A stretch of 64,000 nt of DNA from an uncultured Bacteroidia bacterium (GTDB lineage Bacteria > Bacteroidota > Bacteroidia > Bacteroidales > F082), in contig CACXUM010000015.1 of NCBI GenBank assembly GCA_902770835.1, forward strand, positions 1 to 64,000, read 5' to 3'. This document shows positions 47,088 to 55,813 of the stretch, piece by piece (position 1 is the stretch's first letter; the number at the start of each line of letters is the position of its first letter). The translations under genes and the position numbers were made by a program. The notes under the pieces are model-generated. The model was not told the origin of the DNA, did not search any database, and worked only from the letters and a program-made list of their open reading frames with translations.

Positions 47088-47975
47088 TTAATGCCAAAGT
47101 GCTTCTTTGTCCCAATCCTTCATAAAACCCATAGCATTTATATCTACATTTAGGTGTTCAGCAAGCAAAGCCTTCAACCTTAACGGAAAAGTTGTTGACG
47201 GATTGACCGTTTTAAGAAGGTATTGGATGATGCACAAGACATAATAGACGCGGTCAGAACGAACGGGTGACGAAAGAAATGCATGAGCCGTTCTCTTTGG
47301 AAATAGAGGCTGAATGCGTAAAGTCTTATTCCATAATCGGCTATGATGGGCACATATATTTCTCACATAAACAATGCTGTGCAGCCATGATTCAAACACG
47401 CTGTCGCTCACCCCATAAAAACCAGCAATCTTACGCTTTGTCAGATTGGGTTTCAACAATTTGAAAAGCATGGAAAGCGTGCCAAAAGACGCAACTTCCA
47501 AAGTCATCCAAGCAGGTGGGAATGGGTCGGAATAAGTGTTTTTGAAACGTAGTATTTGGTCGTCGTCGCTGCGGTCCAATTCTGTTTTAAGGTTGGCAAG
47601 TGTCGCTGCATGTTTAATAGGATTGGCGAAGTTGATACTGTCCGAAAACCAGTAAATGTCTATTTCGTCGGCAAGTATGTATGCCATTTGTGTGCGTATG
47701 GAAACCTCGATTTTCTCCAATTCGGAAGCGACAAGTTTTCGTAATCGGCTGTCGAATTTGTACAACTCAAAGGCTTGTTCAAAAGTTGTTCCTGATTTGA
47801 AAGTGTGCAATACCTTATCATCCATCAGCGGCATCAGGTAACTTTTTATCCGGAAATAACTCACTTGCTGCAAAGTATGCAAAGCCTTCTGTTCATCGTC
47901 GAAAGCGAGTCCGTTGCTTTTCAGCAATGCAATTTGTTGATTGAAATCCAGCGGTTTATCAGAATAGTTTGCCAT
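47088..47975 (-). CDS. Abi_2 family protein (AbiD/AbiF-like abortive infection)
   Basis: A 295-residue protein of the Abi_2 family. It starts KPLDFNQQIALLKSNGLAF, the typical family N-terminus, and carries a HEPN RNase motif Rx4H (R205-NICA-H210, in YVRNICAHHSRLWN). Abi_2 proteins such as AbiD/AbiF of lactococci stop phage growth by killing or arresting infected cells; HEPN active sites suggest RNA cleavage. Both motif residues are present. It has its own promoter and a leader palindrome, and it abuts a broken DUF4143 ATPase gene. Confidence 0.9.
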   Translation of the reverse strand: MANYSDKPLDFNQQIALLKSNGLAFDDEQKALHTLQQVSYFRIKSYLMPLMDDKVLHTFKSGTTFEQAFELYKFDSRLRKLVASELEKIEVSIRTQMAYILADEIDIYWFSDSINFANPIKHAATLANLKTELDRSDDDQILRFKNTYSDPFPPAWMTLEVASFGTLSMLFKLLKPNLTKRKIAGFYGVSDSVFESWLHSIVYVRNICAHHSRLWNKTLRIQPLFPKRTAHAFLSSPVRSDRVYYVLCIIQYLLKTVNPSTTFPLRLKALLAEHLNVDINAMGFMKDWDKEALWH

Positions 47976-47991
47976 AACAGGATAAAAAAAG

Positions 47992-48050
47992 ACTTACCCT
48001 AAGCGCGCTGTTCTTGCGGGAAGCGGGGTAAGTTTGTTGCTGCAAAGATA
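47992..48050 (-). promoter_or_regulatory. Promoter and leader palindrome of the Abi_2 gene
   Basis: TATCTTTG on the minus strand (48043-48050) is followed by a transcript leader with an 8-bp inverted repeat (ACTTACCC at 47992-47999, GGGTAAGT at 48026-48033). The hairpin could act as an operator or attenuator; that is a guess from position. Confidence 0.55.
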
Positions 48051-48084
48051 GAACATTTTTTTCAAATAGCAGCAACTTTTTGAA

Positions 48085-48282
48085 AATTTCCTTCTCTCGC
48101 GAGGCAACAAAATCGTTCCCATTGAGGTAAAGTCGTCGGGTTACAAGACCCACAAATCCTTGGACGAGTTCTGCAAGAAATATCCTTCGCGCATTGGGGA
48201 GCGCATTCTGCTTTATACCAAAGACTACCAGAAAGACGAGGATGTTACTTGCTTGCCGGTGTATTATGCGGCTTATTTATAG
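48085..48282 (+). pseudogene. 3' fragment of a DUF4143-type ATPase
   Basis: The fragment encodes NFLLSRGNKIVPIEVKSSGY, then KTHKSLDEFCKKYPS and LPVYYAAYL with a stop at 48280-48282. That is the C-terminal PD-(D/E)XK-like part of a DUF4143 ATPase (compare the intact genes at 42227 and 54388). Nothing upstream matches the N-terminal ATPase. The break lies ~35 bp from the Abi_2 promoter, so arrival of the Abi_2 gene may have destroyed it. Confidence 0.8.
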
Positions 48283-48303
48283 GATTCTTTGGGCTAAATA
48301 GAG

Positions 48304-49065
48304 CTATTGTTTAATATCAATTGTTTGAATGGCCTCGATTTTCATTAAAGCATCTGTTTCACCAATTCCAAAAGACTCTTGGGCTACTCGAAAGATATCG
48401 TTCTTTTTCTCCTTTTTACAACCGATTTTCAAAATATCCTTCCATTCAAAACCAAGGCAATAACCATGATCCAATAATTCTTGTTTCGCCTTATTCTTAA
48501 TATTCTCATTAAGATAATCTTGCAAATCAAGATAAAATCGTTCTCCTCCTGTAACGAAAGGGATGCTACGCCACTCTCGTTCCAAAAAGAACTCAACTAT
48601 ATTTTTTGAAGGCTCGTCTTTACCATTGATAAAATAGTGGCCTTCATATAGTTTGAAATAAGGCCTCAATAATTCTATTGCATTTGCTACGATGATTTCT
48701 TGAATACTTCCATTACCCCAAAGGTCTTTTATGTTTTTTGTAAGTGACAAATAAGCATAATTAGGTAATCCACCTTTACTGTAATATATCACTGGGGAAA
48801 GATTGTTTTTTACCGCCCATTTTTTATCCATTACAATATAAGAATCAGCTCCAAATTGTTCCATATGTCCATATACTTCCTCTTTCAACAAATCAGCAAA
48901 ACAAACCATAGCATAAGCCAATTTTTCTAAAGTATAAAGGTTTTGCTGGTGCATGTAATACTCTTCCAAACAATATGAATACCTAAAGTGTTTGGACTCA
49001 AGTATTTTTACTAATGAATCCGATTTTGTACAATGGTACAAGTTCGTTTTTCTTTCGTTTCCCAT
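48304..49065 (-). CDS. AbiGi-like protein (putative abortive-infection antitoxin family)
   Basis: A 253-residue protein. It matches the AbiGi pattern: LYHCTKSDSLVKILESKHFR, YSYCLEEYY, MVCFADLLKEEVYGH, and KWAVKNNLSPVIYY. AbiGi is the first component of the lactococcal AbiG phage-resistance pair, and the family is described as a putative antitoxin. No AbiGii-type partner is recognisable here. It is the last gene of a five-gene minus-strand operon, after the membrane protein at 49119 (53-bp gap). The homology is by recognition of motifs only. Confidence 0.75.
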   Translation of the reverse strand: MGNERKTNLYHCTKSDSLVKILESKHFRYSYCLEEYYMHQQNLYTLEKLAYAMVCFADLLKEEVYGHMEQFGADSYIVMDKKWAVKNNLSPVIYYSKGGLPNYAYLSLTKNIKDLWGNGSIQEIIVANAIELLRPYFKLYEGHYFINGKDEPSKNIVEFFLEREWRSIPFVTGGERFYLDLQDYLNENIKNKAKQELLDHGYCLGFEWKDILKIGCKKEKKNDIFRVAQESFGIGETDALMKIEAIQTIDIKQ

Positions 49066-49118
49066 CTGGTTGTATGTTATTGACGCATAAAACTATTATT
49101 TCACTACTGATTTGTTCA

Positions 49119-50339
49119 TCACCATAGCCACACAAAAGGATTCTCTAACCATTTGTTTCTATGAAGATTAAAAACATAATCTTCATATTCACAAGGCTTT
49201 TCATTCCATTGCCCTTTCCATTTATAAACGTACTTTGGATATAAATTGTACATTTTCTTCCGGTATAGAGAATTTGCAATCATTCGATACCTAAAAGTTG
49301 GATAACTGCAACTAACATACTCTTGATATTTTAACAACTCATATACCCCTTGCATCATTTCTTCATTACATGTGGCAACGGTATTATCCACGACTCTTGC
49401 TACCACTCCATACAATGTGCATAATCCAATAAAAACAGCCATAATCCACATCCATTTTTTCATTCTCCACTTTCTTTTTCTATTGTTACCTTTCTGCCTG
49501 CTTGATGTTGCTTGGAGATACAAATTGAACTCATTATCCACCCACTTTTCGGGATTCTCATTTTGCAATTCTATCATTTTCTTGTATGTAATCTCGTCAA
49601 TGTTGAGGCACATTTCTATACCATTCTGTCTTATCCAATGTGCTTCAGGTATTGATTCCCTCCTATACTCCGATTCTAATTTGTTTCCGAACAGACCTTC
49701 TTTCCCCATTTCTTTCTCCATTTCTTTAGGCTGGTTTGATTCTAATTCTAATTGATTATCATCTTCATTATCTCGGACAATTGGTAATCTATCATCTTCC
49801 ACTTTAAGTGTTTCACCTAAATTTTTGTTTTCAGTTTTGTTATCTGCAATTGTTTCTTTATTATCTGATTCTTTTTCAATCACACAAACCTCGTTCACTT
49901 CTTTTTTCACCGTTTTCACTAACTCCAACTCATTATCTTTCCATCTTTCAGGATTTTGCTCCCGCAATTTGGCCATTTGCAAGATTTCTTTTTGGGTTAA
50001 AGAGACTTCAAAATCAACTCTATTTTCGCCAACGCCATAATGGAGTTTTATGGTTGACGTATCGTTCCAATTCTTTTTTCCTCCGACTTCTAATGAGGCA
50101 AACAAGGTTATTAATAATGCCACTTCGGGTATTGCAACAAATAAAAGAGTTGATCCAACATCAAACATGAATCCGAAACCTGAATTTTTATAAGAGGCCA
50201 CAAGGAAGTTTATAAAGACGCCGCTAATCAAAGGGATAAGAATTGAAGCCCAAATCTTTTCCGATTTGGTTTTAGGTGCATATTTTCTTGAAATCAAAAT
50301 GCCTATTACAACGGCAATGGGTATTGTGAAGATAATCAT
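49119..50339 (-). CDS. Membrane protein with two copies of an NPExW motif
   Basis: A 406-residue protein of unknown function. Membrane segments are at about 2-19, 31-49, 62-83 and 295-316. Between them a charged cytoplasmic (or periplasmic) part holds two copies of a ~29-residue motif: residues 113-141 (SLTQKEILQMAKLREQNPER...) and 247-275 (IDEITYKKMIELQNENPEKW...). The consensus is T..E...M..LR..NPE.W.DNE..L. The next gene upstream (50353) has one more copy. The C-terminal region (318-406) has several Tyr/Trp and paired Cys but no known domain. It is gene 4 of the operon. Confidence 0.7.
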   Translation of the reverse strand: MIIFTIPIAVVIGILISRKYAPKTKSEKIWASILIPLISGVFINFLVASYKNSGFGFMFDVGSTLLFVAIPEVALLITLFASLEVGGKKNWNDTSTIKLHYGVGENRVDFEVSLTQKEILQMAKLREQNPERWKDNELELVKTVKKEVNEVCVIEKESDNKETIADNKTENKNLGETLKVEDDRLPIVRDNEDDNQLELESNQPKEMEKEMGKEGLFGNKLESEYRRESIPEAHWIRQNGIEMCLNIDEITYKKMIELQNENPEKWVDNEFNLYLQATSSRQKGNNRKRKWRMKKWMWIMAVFIGLCTLYGVVARVVDNTVATCNEEMMQGVYELLKYQEYVSCSYPTFRYRMIANSLYRKKMYNLYPKYVYKWKGQWNEKPCEYEDYVFNLHRNKWLENPFVWLW

Positions 50340-50352
50340 GGCTTATTTGATT

Positions 50353-51186
50353 TTAATAAGAAGTTGAAAAAGAAATGCTGTTTTCCATCATCTTGAAATC
50401 ATCGCTCGACAAAGTGGCTTTTGTATGGGCTATTGGATTGATGATTACCGTTTTCCCGTCAATAACGAGCCCGATTACTTTTGCAAAAAAAGTCTTACCG
50501 TCATTGATGTATGAATAATCGGCGGCTTTTGCTGCTTTTCCGTTGAAGGTCGTGTTGTAAATGGCACTGTATTCCACGTTGCTGAATTTGCTGGAATGAG
50601 CATAACCAGTTATGATATTGTCAATAGACGTTTCCAATGGCATACCGTCATTTTCCATCCATATTATACCAAATTCAGAGTCTGACTGGTCTCGACCGCC
50701 TACCATATACATTCCCTCTGCAACTTCGTTTTGAGTGAAAAACCAGTTTCCAGGATGATTCAATGTCAGGCCTTTATATTTAAGCGTTTCTGTTCTTTTG
50801 TTCAGCACATAAGGGACAATCACCTCTTGTGTCCTCTTATTTACAGTATAGTTAAAGATTTGATAAGCAATGAAAACGGCGGCCAATAATCCAAGTGTCC
50901 ACCACAACCCTGCATTATTGTGTTTAGGCTCTGCTTCTATTTCTGTTGTAGTGTTTTTTTGGATTTGTGGTTGGGGCGTTGGTGGCACGACAGGCTTTTC
51001 TTTGATAATCTTCCTTGCCTCGTGTAACAATTCCAAATCCTTTCCTTCCCAATTTTCTGGGCTGAACCTGCGTATCTGCTCCATGGTTTCAAGTTCCTCT
51101 TGAGTTACTTGGATTGTCATATCGATGGCATCGTCGCCCGTTCCTTGCTTGATGGTGATGGCTTTCTTTTCTTTGTTGTTTTCCAT
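50353..51186 (-). CDS. Single-pass membrane protein with NPExW-like motif and PsbP/DcrB-like domain
   Basis: A 277-residue protein. Residues ~10-54 (TIKQGTGDD, then TQEELETMEQIRRFSPENWE) match the motif of the neighbouring gene. A Pro-rich linker and one membrane segment (~93-113) follow. The external part (120-277) has a PsbP/Mog1-like pattern: LTLNHPGNWFFTQNEVAEG, FNGKAAKAADYSYIN, VIDGKTVIINPIAH. DcrB and related proteins use this fold in the envelope. It is gene 3 of the operon, 13 bp from gene 4 and 8 bp after gene 2. The fold is inferred from sequence pattern. Confidence 0.65.
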   Translation of the reverse strand: MENNKEKKAITIKQGTGDDAIDMTIQVTQEELETMEQIRRFSPENWEGKDLELLHEARKIIKEKPVVPPTPQPQIQKNTTTEIEAEPKHNNAGLWWTLGLLAAVFIAYQIFNYTVNKRTQEVIVPYVLNKRTETLKYKGLTLNHPGNWFFTQNEVAEGMYMVGGRDQSDSEFGIIWMENDGMPLETSIDNIITGYAHSSKFSNVEYSAIYNTTFNGKAAKAADYSYINDGKTFFAKVIGLVIDGKTVIINPIAHTKATLSSDDFKMMENSISFSTSY

Positions 51187-51194
51187 ATTGTTGA

Positions 51195-52382
51195 TTAGTT
51201 AAATTTCAATCCTTTAATGAGTTCATCCACAATGCTCTTATCCTTATTATATATACTTTCAGGGATGTGAAAATCAATCGTATAAAACCTGTTTTTGTAA
51301 AACAAGCGATAAGTTGTATAAACATATTTAGTGCCATACACATTGTTGATTGCCATGCTCTTCAAGGCTTTGATATGACCTATACTCACTTTATCACAAC
51401 TTTTCACAATGTTTTTCAGGGTGGTTTTGTCCCGCTGTTTCATTTCTTCCACAACCTCATCTTCATGAATCGAAAAGTCGTCTGTTGAATCCTCCAAATC
51501 CCATGCTGAAAGCAAAATGGTCGCCCCATCACTTGATTCCAATTTAAAGAAGCAATGCGATGAATTGTTTTGCTTTTTAACCTCCGAAAACCTCTTTGAA
51601 TCATAGGCGAAACTAATATGATATTCATCTGACTTGAACAGCCCTTTTGAGCCTAAGGATGGCCTATCCTCTTCAGTTTCAATTTTTAGCAACTGCATGA
51701 ATGTCTTAAAGTCATCTTTGTATTTTTCCTCATGCTTCAGATTATAACTTGTTGTGACTTTCAAACATTTCCCATCATAGAAAAATATGTGACACCTAAC
51801 ATGAGTTTCGATGTCCGTTCCTGGGCGATTGTATTCCTCAACTAATGCTGATAATCCACAAAGGTTTTCTATACGCAAAGGATACCAAGTGAAAGAACCT
51901 TTAAAACTTGCATATTTATCCATACATTCCAATCTCTCTTTCATTCTGTTTCGCCACAAGGTATCCAAAACTGTCAATTCAGATGGAGCCAACTCTCTTA
52001 CATCTTCTTGTAATAAAAAATCATCGTACGAAAAGTTAATAATGATTCGACCATAGCTATTGTTTGCATTTCTATAATCATCGCTAAAAGGGTCTTCGTT
52101 TAATCCTTTGGGTTGCAACACCAATTTCGCCTCTTCTAAAAACAAGTCACATTCATTACAGAGCATTTCATAAAATGAGGATTGGTGTACTGATTTTACA
52201 AAACGACTTTGGAAAGAGTTTTCAAGACGAACTTCCATTGTATTTGGTATCGCAAATGAGCACACTCCGTGTATGGAATAAGTTTCCCACCCCGATGGTG
52301 TTGATTGGGCTTGTAGTTTATTTGTTGTTACTGCTAGCAAAAAGACCACTAACAACAGATTGTCAAATCCTTTTTTAATCAT
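51195..52382 (-). CDS. Exported protein, possible PsbP/DcrB-like domains, unknown function
   Basis: A 395-residue protein with a signal peptide (MIKKGFDNLLLVVFLLAV ... LQAQ). The mature part has two similar halves, the first starting YSIHGVCSFAIPNTMEVR and the second YHISFAYDSKRFSEVKK. Each ends in a 'Y...F.DGK/NR.....' strand, which is a pattern of PsbP/DcrB-like folds. This would make it a soluble relative of the external domain of the next gene. It is gene 2 of the operon and lies 35 bp after the cysteine-rich gene. No catalytic residues are recognised. Confidence 0.6.
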   Translation of the reverse strand: MIKKGFDNLLLVVFLLAVTTNKLQAQSTPSGWETYSIHGVCSFAIPNTMEVRLENSFQSRFVKSVHQSSFYEMLCNECDLFLEEAKLVLQPKGLNEDPFSDDYRNANNSYGRIIINFSYDDFLLQEDVRELAPSELTVLDTLWRNRMKERLECMDKYASFKGSFTWYPLRIENLCGLSALVEEYNRPGTDIETHVRCHIFFYDGKCLKVTTSYNLKHEEKYKDDFKTFMQLLKIETEEDRPSLGSKGLFKSDEYHISFAYDSKRFSEVKKQNNSSHCFFKLESSDGATILLSAWDLEDSTDDFSIHEDEVVEEMKQRDKTTLKNIVKSCDKVSIGHIKALKSMAINNVYGTKYVYTTYRLFYKNRFYTIDFHIPESIYNKDKSIVDELIKGLKFN

Positions 52383-52417
52383 ATTTCAAACAGTTTTATT
52401 CATAGAATCAAAGAATG

Positions 52418-53089
52418 TCAAAATGGTTTTCTGAAACGCCCCTTCCCATCACACTCATCACAAATCTTATATTCCTTTCCTTCTCCTTCACATTTTTCAC
52501 AATTCTTTGTAACAACTCCCTCGCCATTACATAAAGAACATACCAATTGACCAATGCCAAAACACAACCCACATTCATTATAACCAGTGCCATTACAATA
52601 ATAACAATTCTCATACCCACGTCCGCCACATTGGGAACAATCGACATAACCTCTTCCCGAGCAATGAAAACACGACTCATAACCTCGTCCCCAACATTGT
52701 GAACAAGAATTACCCCATGAATCCATTCCTGTACCATTACAAAATATACAATCACTTTTCCCGTTGCCCCAACACCAATTACACTGATCTTTCCCCTTGC
52801 CATAACAATAAGAACAATCATTGCGGCCTCGTCCAGAACATGTAAGACACATTTCATGGCCTCGTCCAGAACACGACCAGCAAACAACTTTACCCATGCT
52901 GTCACAGATATAGCATATTTCTACTATCTCACCAGTCCCATCACAAGCATCACATTCAACTGCGATTTTGCCCTCTCCTCTACATTTGCCACACTCTTGA
53001 TACCAAAACGGATTTTTGTTAGTGCAAAACGTAAAAAGCAGCAAAGAACAATAAAAGAACGATGCAATTATCTTCGTTTTATTTCGCAC
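52418..53089 (-). CDS. Exported cysteine-rich protein with 16 DnaJ-type CxxCxGxG motifs
   Basis: A 223-residue protein with an N-terminal hydrophobic segment (MRNKTKIIASFFYCSLLLF), perhaps an atypical lipobox at Cys22. The rest, residues 33-218, is sixteen CxxCxGxG motifs (one, CYICDSMG, is a variant) spaced about every 11-15 residues. Examples are CGKCRGEG, CWSCSGRG, CNWCWGNG, CYYCNGTG, CDECDGKG. DnaJ has four such motifs that bind two zinc ions; sixteen could bind about eight. There is no J domain. An exported zinc-finger rod of this length is unusual. It is the first gene of the five-gene operon. Confidence 0.75.
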   Translation of the reverse strand: MRNKTKIIASFFYCSLLLFTFCTNKNPFWYQECGKCRGEGKIAVECDACDGTGEIVEICYICDSMGKVVCWSCSGRGHEMCLTCSGRGRNDCSYCYGKGKDQCNWCWGNGKSDCIFCNGTGMDSWGNSCSQCWGRGYESCFHCSGRGYVDCSQCGGRGYENCYYCNGTGYNECGLCFGIGQLVCSLCNGEGVVTKNCEKCEGEGKEYKICDECDGKGRFRKPF

Positions 53090-53515
53090 AATATTTCAAT
53101 GTATTTCAGTTGCCTATAGTCTCCCCGATTCGGCAAATTTGGGCAAAAGAAGGCTAGGAAACTCGAATTGCGTCTATTTCCGTTGTACAGGCTCTGGAAA
53201 ACACCTTCGTAGATAAAAATAGTACACTGTTTACCTAGCCTATATGTATCAATCAGATTACTAATTGAATACAAATTAGGCTGGCCAACTCGTGTCCTAT
53301 ACCTTATCTACTAATTTTTCCAGAATTTGTACAACAAGATACAAGCACAAATTGCCTTCAACTGCTCGGATTTTTCCCCGAACAATCAGCGGCAAAGATA
53401 CGAAGAATTTTATAATGAAAAAGTTGCTGGATAGTTTTTGAAGAAAACAAAACAAAAAAATGAGATGAACAGAAAAAGATTGTGTATCTTTGCACTCTAA
53501 CAAATCCATATCACT
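53090..53515. promoter_or_regulatory. Divergent promoter region of the five-gene operon and the 53516 gene
   Basis: A 426-bp gap. A TATCTTTG box on the minus strand (53394-53401) faces the operon, giving a ~300-nt leader. TATCTTTG on the plus strand (53485-53492) faces the gene at 53516. The long leader holds a 68-codon open frame from a TTG (53274-53068, minus) which I do not accept as a gene. No repeat array is seen here. Confidence 0.6.
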
Positions 53516-54334
53516 ATGAATAATATTGTTCTTTCATTATTAGTAGCAATAATAGGTGGTCTGATTGGAACTTATTGTGGCTCGTATTTTTTGCACTTAA
53601 GGGAGGAGTCAAATACAAAAAAGGTTCGAAGCATTGCTATAAAAGCCTTGGAAATACTGAAAAAATACGCAAAACAATCATATAGAGAAGCAGAAAATGA
53701 ATTCAACAATACTTTATCCATAACAGAAAAAAGAACTATTATTGTCGCGTTACATAAATTAGGAGTTCCATTTGAAATACCATACAATGAATTGTTCGAA
53801 ATAAAGAAAATGCATTTTGTTGATAAGGTTATTGACAAAGAAGAGGTTGATGATGTTATTTTACAAATAAACAAAGGCTATTGTGACAACTTGTTTTATC
53901 TTGACCCGGATTCTTATTTTGCGGAGAACACATCTTTCGCCAAAAGGAATGTTGCGAAGAAATTTGTTAAAGAGGTGCTTTCAAAAAGTAGAGGAAGTAA
54001 AAACCATTTGGTTAGTTATCCAGAAAATTGGAGTTCCATTTTTGGTGTAGGAGAATTTCAGTCTATTCGTGTTTTCCAAGAAAGAGTGTGTTTTGATGTT
54101 TTATTTGATAGTAACGGAATTCCTATTCCAGAAAAATTGGATCAAATCATCCATGAGATTGACATGGGATTATGGGATGACAGTTTCCAAATCAATTATG
54201 AGGTTTATAGGAGTATAAAATCTCAGATTGAAATGAATAATACTTTCCAAGCACTTGCAGTACAACAACAAAATACTGGAATAAAAGCATCAAACGGCGA
54301 TTCAAATCAACTAGGAAAAGTGGATTCGCATTAA
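53516..54334 (+). CDS. Membrane-anchored protein of unknown function
   Basis: A 272-residue protein with one N-terminal membrane segment (~5-25, LSLLVAIIGGLIGTYCGSY) and a mainly helical, charged cytoplasmic or periplasmic part (KKVRSIAIKALEILKKYAKQ). A polar C-terminal tail ends SNQLGKVDSH. No domain is recognised. It is divergent from the five-gene operon and convergent with the ATPase at 54388. It could belong with either, or stand alone. Confidence 0.6.
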   Translation: MNNIVLSLLVAIIGGLIGTYCGSYFLHLREESNTKKVRSIAIKALEILKKYAKQSYREAENEFNNTLSITEKRTIIVALHKLGVPFEIPYNELFEIKKMHFVDKVIDKEEVDDVILQINKGYCDNLFYLDPDSYFAENTSFAKRNVAKKFVKEVLSKSRGSKNHLVSYPENWSSIFGVGEFQSIRVFQERVCFDVLFDSNGIPIPEKLDQIIHEIDMGLWDDSFQINYEVYRSIKSQIEMNNTFQALAVQQQNTGIKASNGDSNQLGKVDSH

Positions 54335-54387
54335 GGCAATCATTTTAAGCACTTTCAAAGCCTTTAATCACTTATTCCGTGTAATAT

Positions 54388-55764
54388 TCAAGGAATATCT
54401 ATCTCTGGCACAATCAACTCTCCCTCATCCCGCACAAAATCCCGTTGATAGAACATGCAATAATAAATCGGCAGATAGGTAATTCCGTTTTTCACCGCGA
54501 CTTCCCGCTCATTATTTAATACAACGGCCTTGGGGATGTGGTAGTCGGGCGTTTCCAAAAACTTGTTCAAGGCACTGTGCACGGTGTAGTCCTTGCCCGA
54601 CTTCACTTCAATGGGCAACACGGTCAAGTGGTCGAAATCGTCAATTAGGAAATCCACTTCGCCCTTTTGCTTGTTGTCGTAATAATGCAACGGAAAACCG
54701 TGTGCGTGAAGTTCTTGCGCTACCACGCTCTCATACACCGAACCAAGGTTGATACTCCGCTCGTCGCGCAGCACAGCGTTGATGTTGAGGTCGTACAAGA
54801 GGTTGGTCAGCAGCCCCACGTCGTTCATGTAGAGTTTGAGCAGGTTCTTGCTCTCCGATTCCAGCAGAGGAAACTTCGGGTTGCTGACGGCTTGCACACC
54901 AAGGGCAATGCCCGAGTTGGTCAGATACTCGAACTCGTCGGCATAGTCGTTGAACTGCTTGTGCTTGGCGGTCTCTTCGATGCGCTTCACGATGATGCGC
55001 TTCTTCTTGTTCTCCATGTAGGAAGGAATCATGTCGTAAATCTTCCGAATGAGCAGTTTCTTCTCCGCGTCGTATTGCGAGGCATCGATTCTGTATAAGT
55101 TGTGAATGTCGCGATGCACCTTCCTCACCTGCGCCATATTCCTGTTTTCCAAGAACTTGTTGATGGCTTCGGGCAGCCCGCCGACCAACAAATAGAGTTT
55201 GAACTGCTGCAACATGTAGTTGTGCAAGGATTCATTCAGCGATTCCCCCGCAAGAAACTTTTCCTTTATCCCGTCAATGGTTTCCTGTCCGCAACCCATG
55301 GCAAGCAAAAACTCTTCAAAATCAAGTGGATACATTTCTTCTATTGAAATGCTTCCTATAGGAACGGAGGCGGTCTGCGTCAAGGCAACGCCCAACTGCG
55401 AACCGCTGGCCACGTAGGTGTATCGCCCCTCTTGGTTCAGAAACTTCAACATGGTCATCAGGTGTGGATAACTTTGTATCTCGTCCAAAAAGACCAAGGT
55501 GTCTTTCTTGCTGCCGAGGCGGTTGCCGGCAATGGTGCCCAACTGCATGTAAAAGTCTTCCGTATTCATGGCAGTGGCAAAGATGCCTCGGCTTTCCCTG
55601 TCTTCCTTGAGGTTGATTTCGACATAGTTCTTGAACATCTTTTTCCCCACATAACGGATGAGGTACGACTTGCCGATTTGCCTCGCTCCGTTCACCAAAA
55701 GAATCTTGTTCGGCTCTTCCCGAAAGAACTTTTCAATGCGCTTTTCGAACTTCCTGTATAGCAT
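54388..55764 (-). CDS. AAA+ ATPase with DUF4143 domain (ATPase-nuclease-like fusion)
   Basis: A 458-residue protein starting MLYRKFEKRIEKFF; an in-frame TTG three codons upstream is less likely. Walker A is NGARQIGKSYLIRY, and Walker B TLVFLDEIQSYP. The C-terminal PD-(D/E)XK-like core is KGEVDFLIDDFDHL followed by PIEVKSGKDY, with the Asp and the ExK intact. A TATTTTTG box at 55782-55789 leaves ~13 nt of leader. Array A5 lies just upstream. It is a second intact member of the same family as the gene at 42227. It is closest to the pseudogene fragment at 48085 in its 'PIEVKSG' region. Confidence 0.88.
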   Translation of the reverse strand: MLYRKFEKRIEKFFREEPNKILLVNGARQIGKSYLIRYVGKKMFKNYVEINLKEDRESRGIFATAMNTEDFYMQLGTIAGNRLGSKKDTLVFLDEIQSYPHLMTMLKFLNQEGRYTYVASGSQLGVALTQTASVPIGSISIEEMYPLDFEEFLLAMGCGQETIDGIKEKFLAGESLNESLHNYMLQQFKLYLLVGGLPEAINKFLENRNMAQVRKVHRDIHNLYRIDASQYDAEKKLLIRKIYDMIPSYMENKKKRIIVKRIEETAKHKQFNDYADEFEYLTNSGIALGVQAVSNPKFPLLESESKNLLKLYMNDVGLLTNLLYDLNINAVLRDERSINLGSVYESVVAQELHAHGFPLHYYDNKQKGEVDFLIDDFDHLTVLPIEVKSGKDYTVHSALNKFLETPDYHIPKAVVLNNEREVAVKNGITYLPIYYCMFYQRDFVRDEGELIVPEIDIP

Positions 55765-55781
55765 AATTCTCAAATTTTTCG

Positions 55782-55789
55782 CAAAAATA
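55782..55789 (-). promoter_or_regulatory. -7 promoter element (TATTTTTG) of the ATPase at 55764
   Basis: Read on the minus strand it is TATTTTTG, with TTG about 20 bp further upstream, which places the -33 next to the first copy of array A5. Confidence 0.6.
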
Positions 55790-55813
55790 TATAAATCAGT
55801 TCATTCCTGCAAG

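Noticed and set aside
53068-53274. A 68-codon open frame in the leader of the five-gene operon
   Set aside because: It starts at TTG, overlaps the next start, and has no similarity I recognise.
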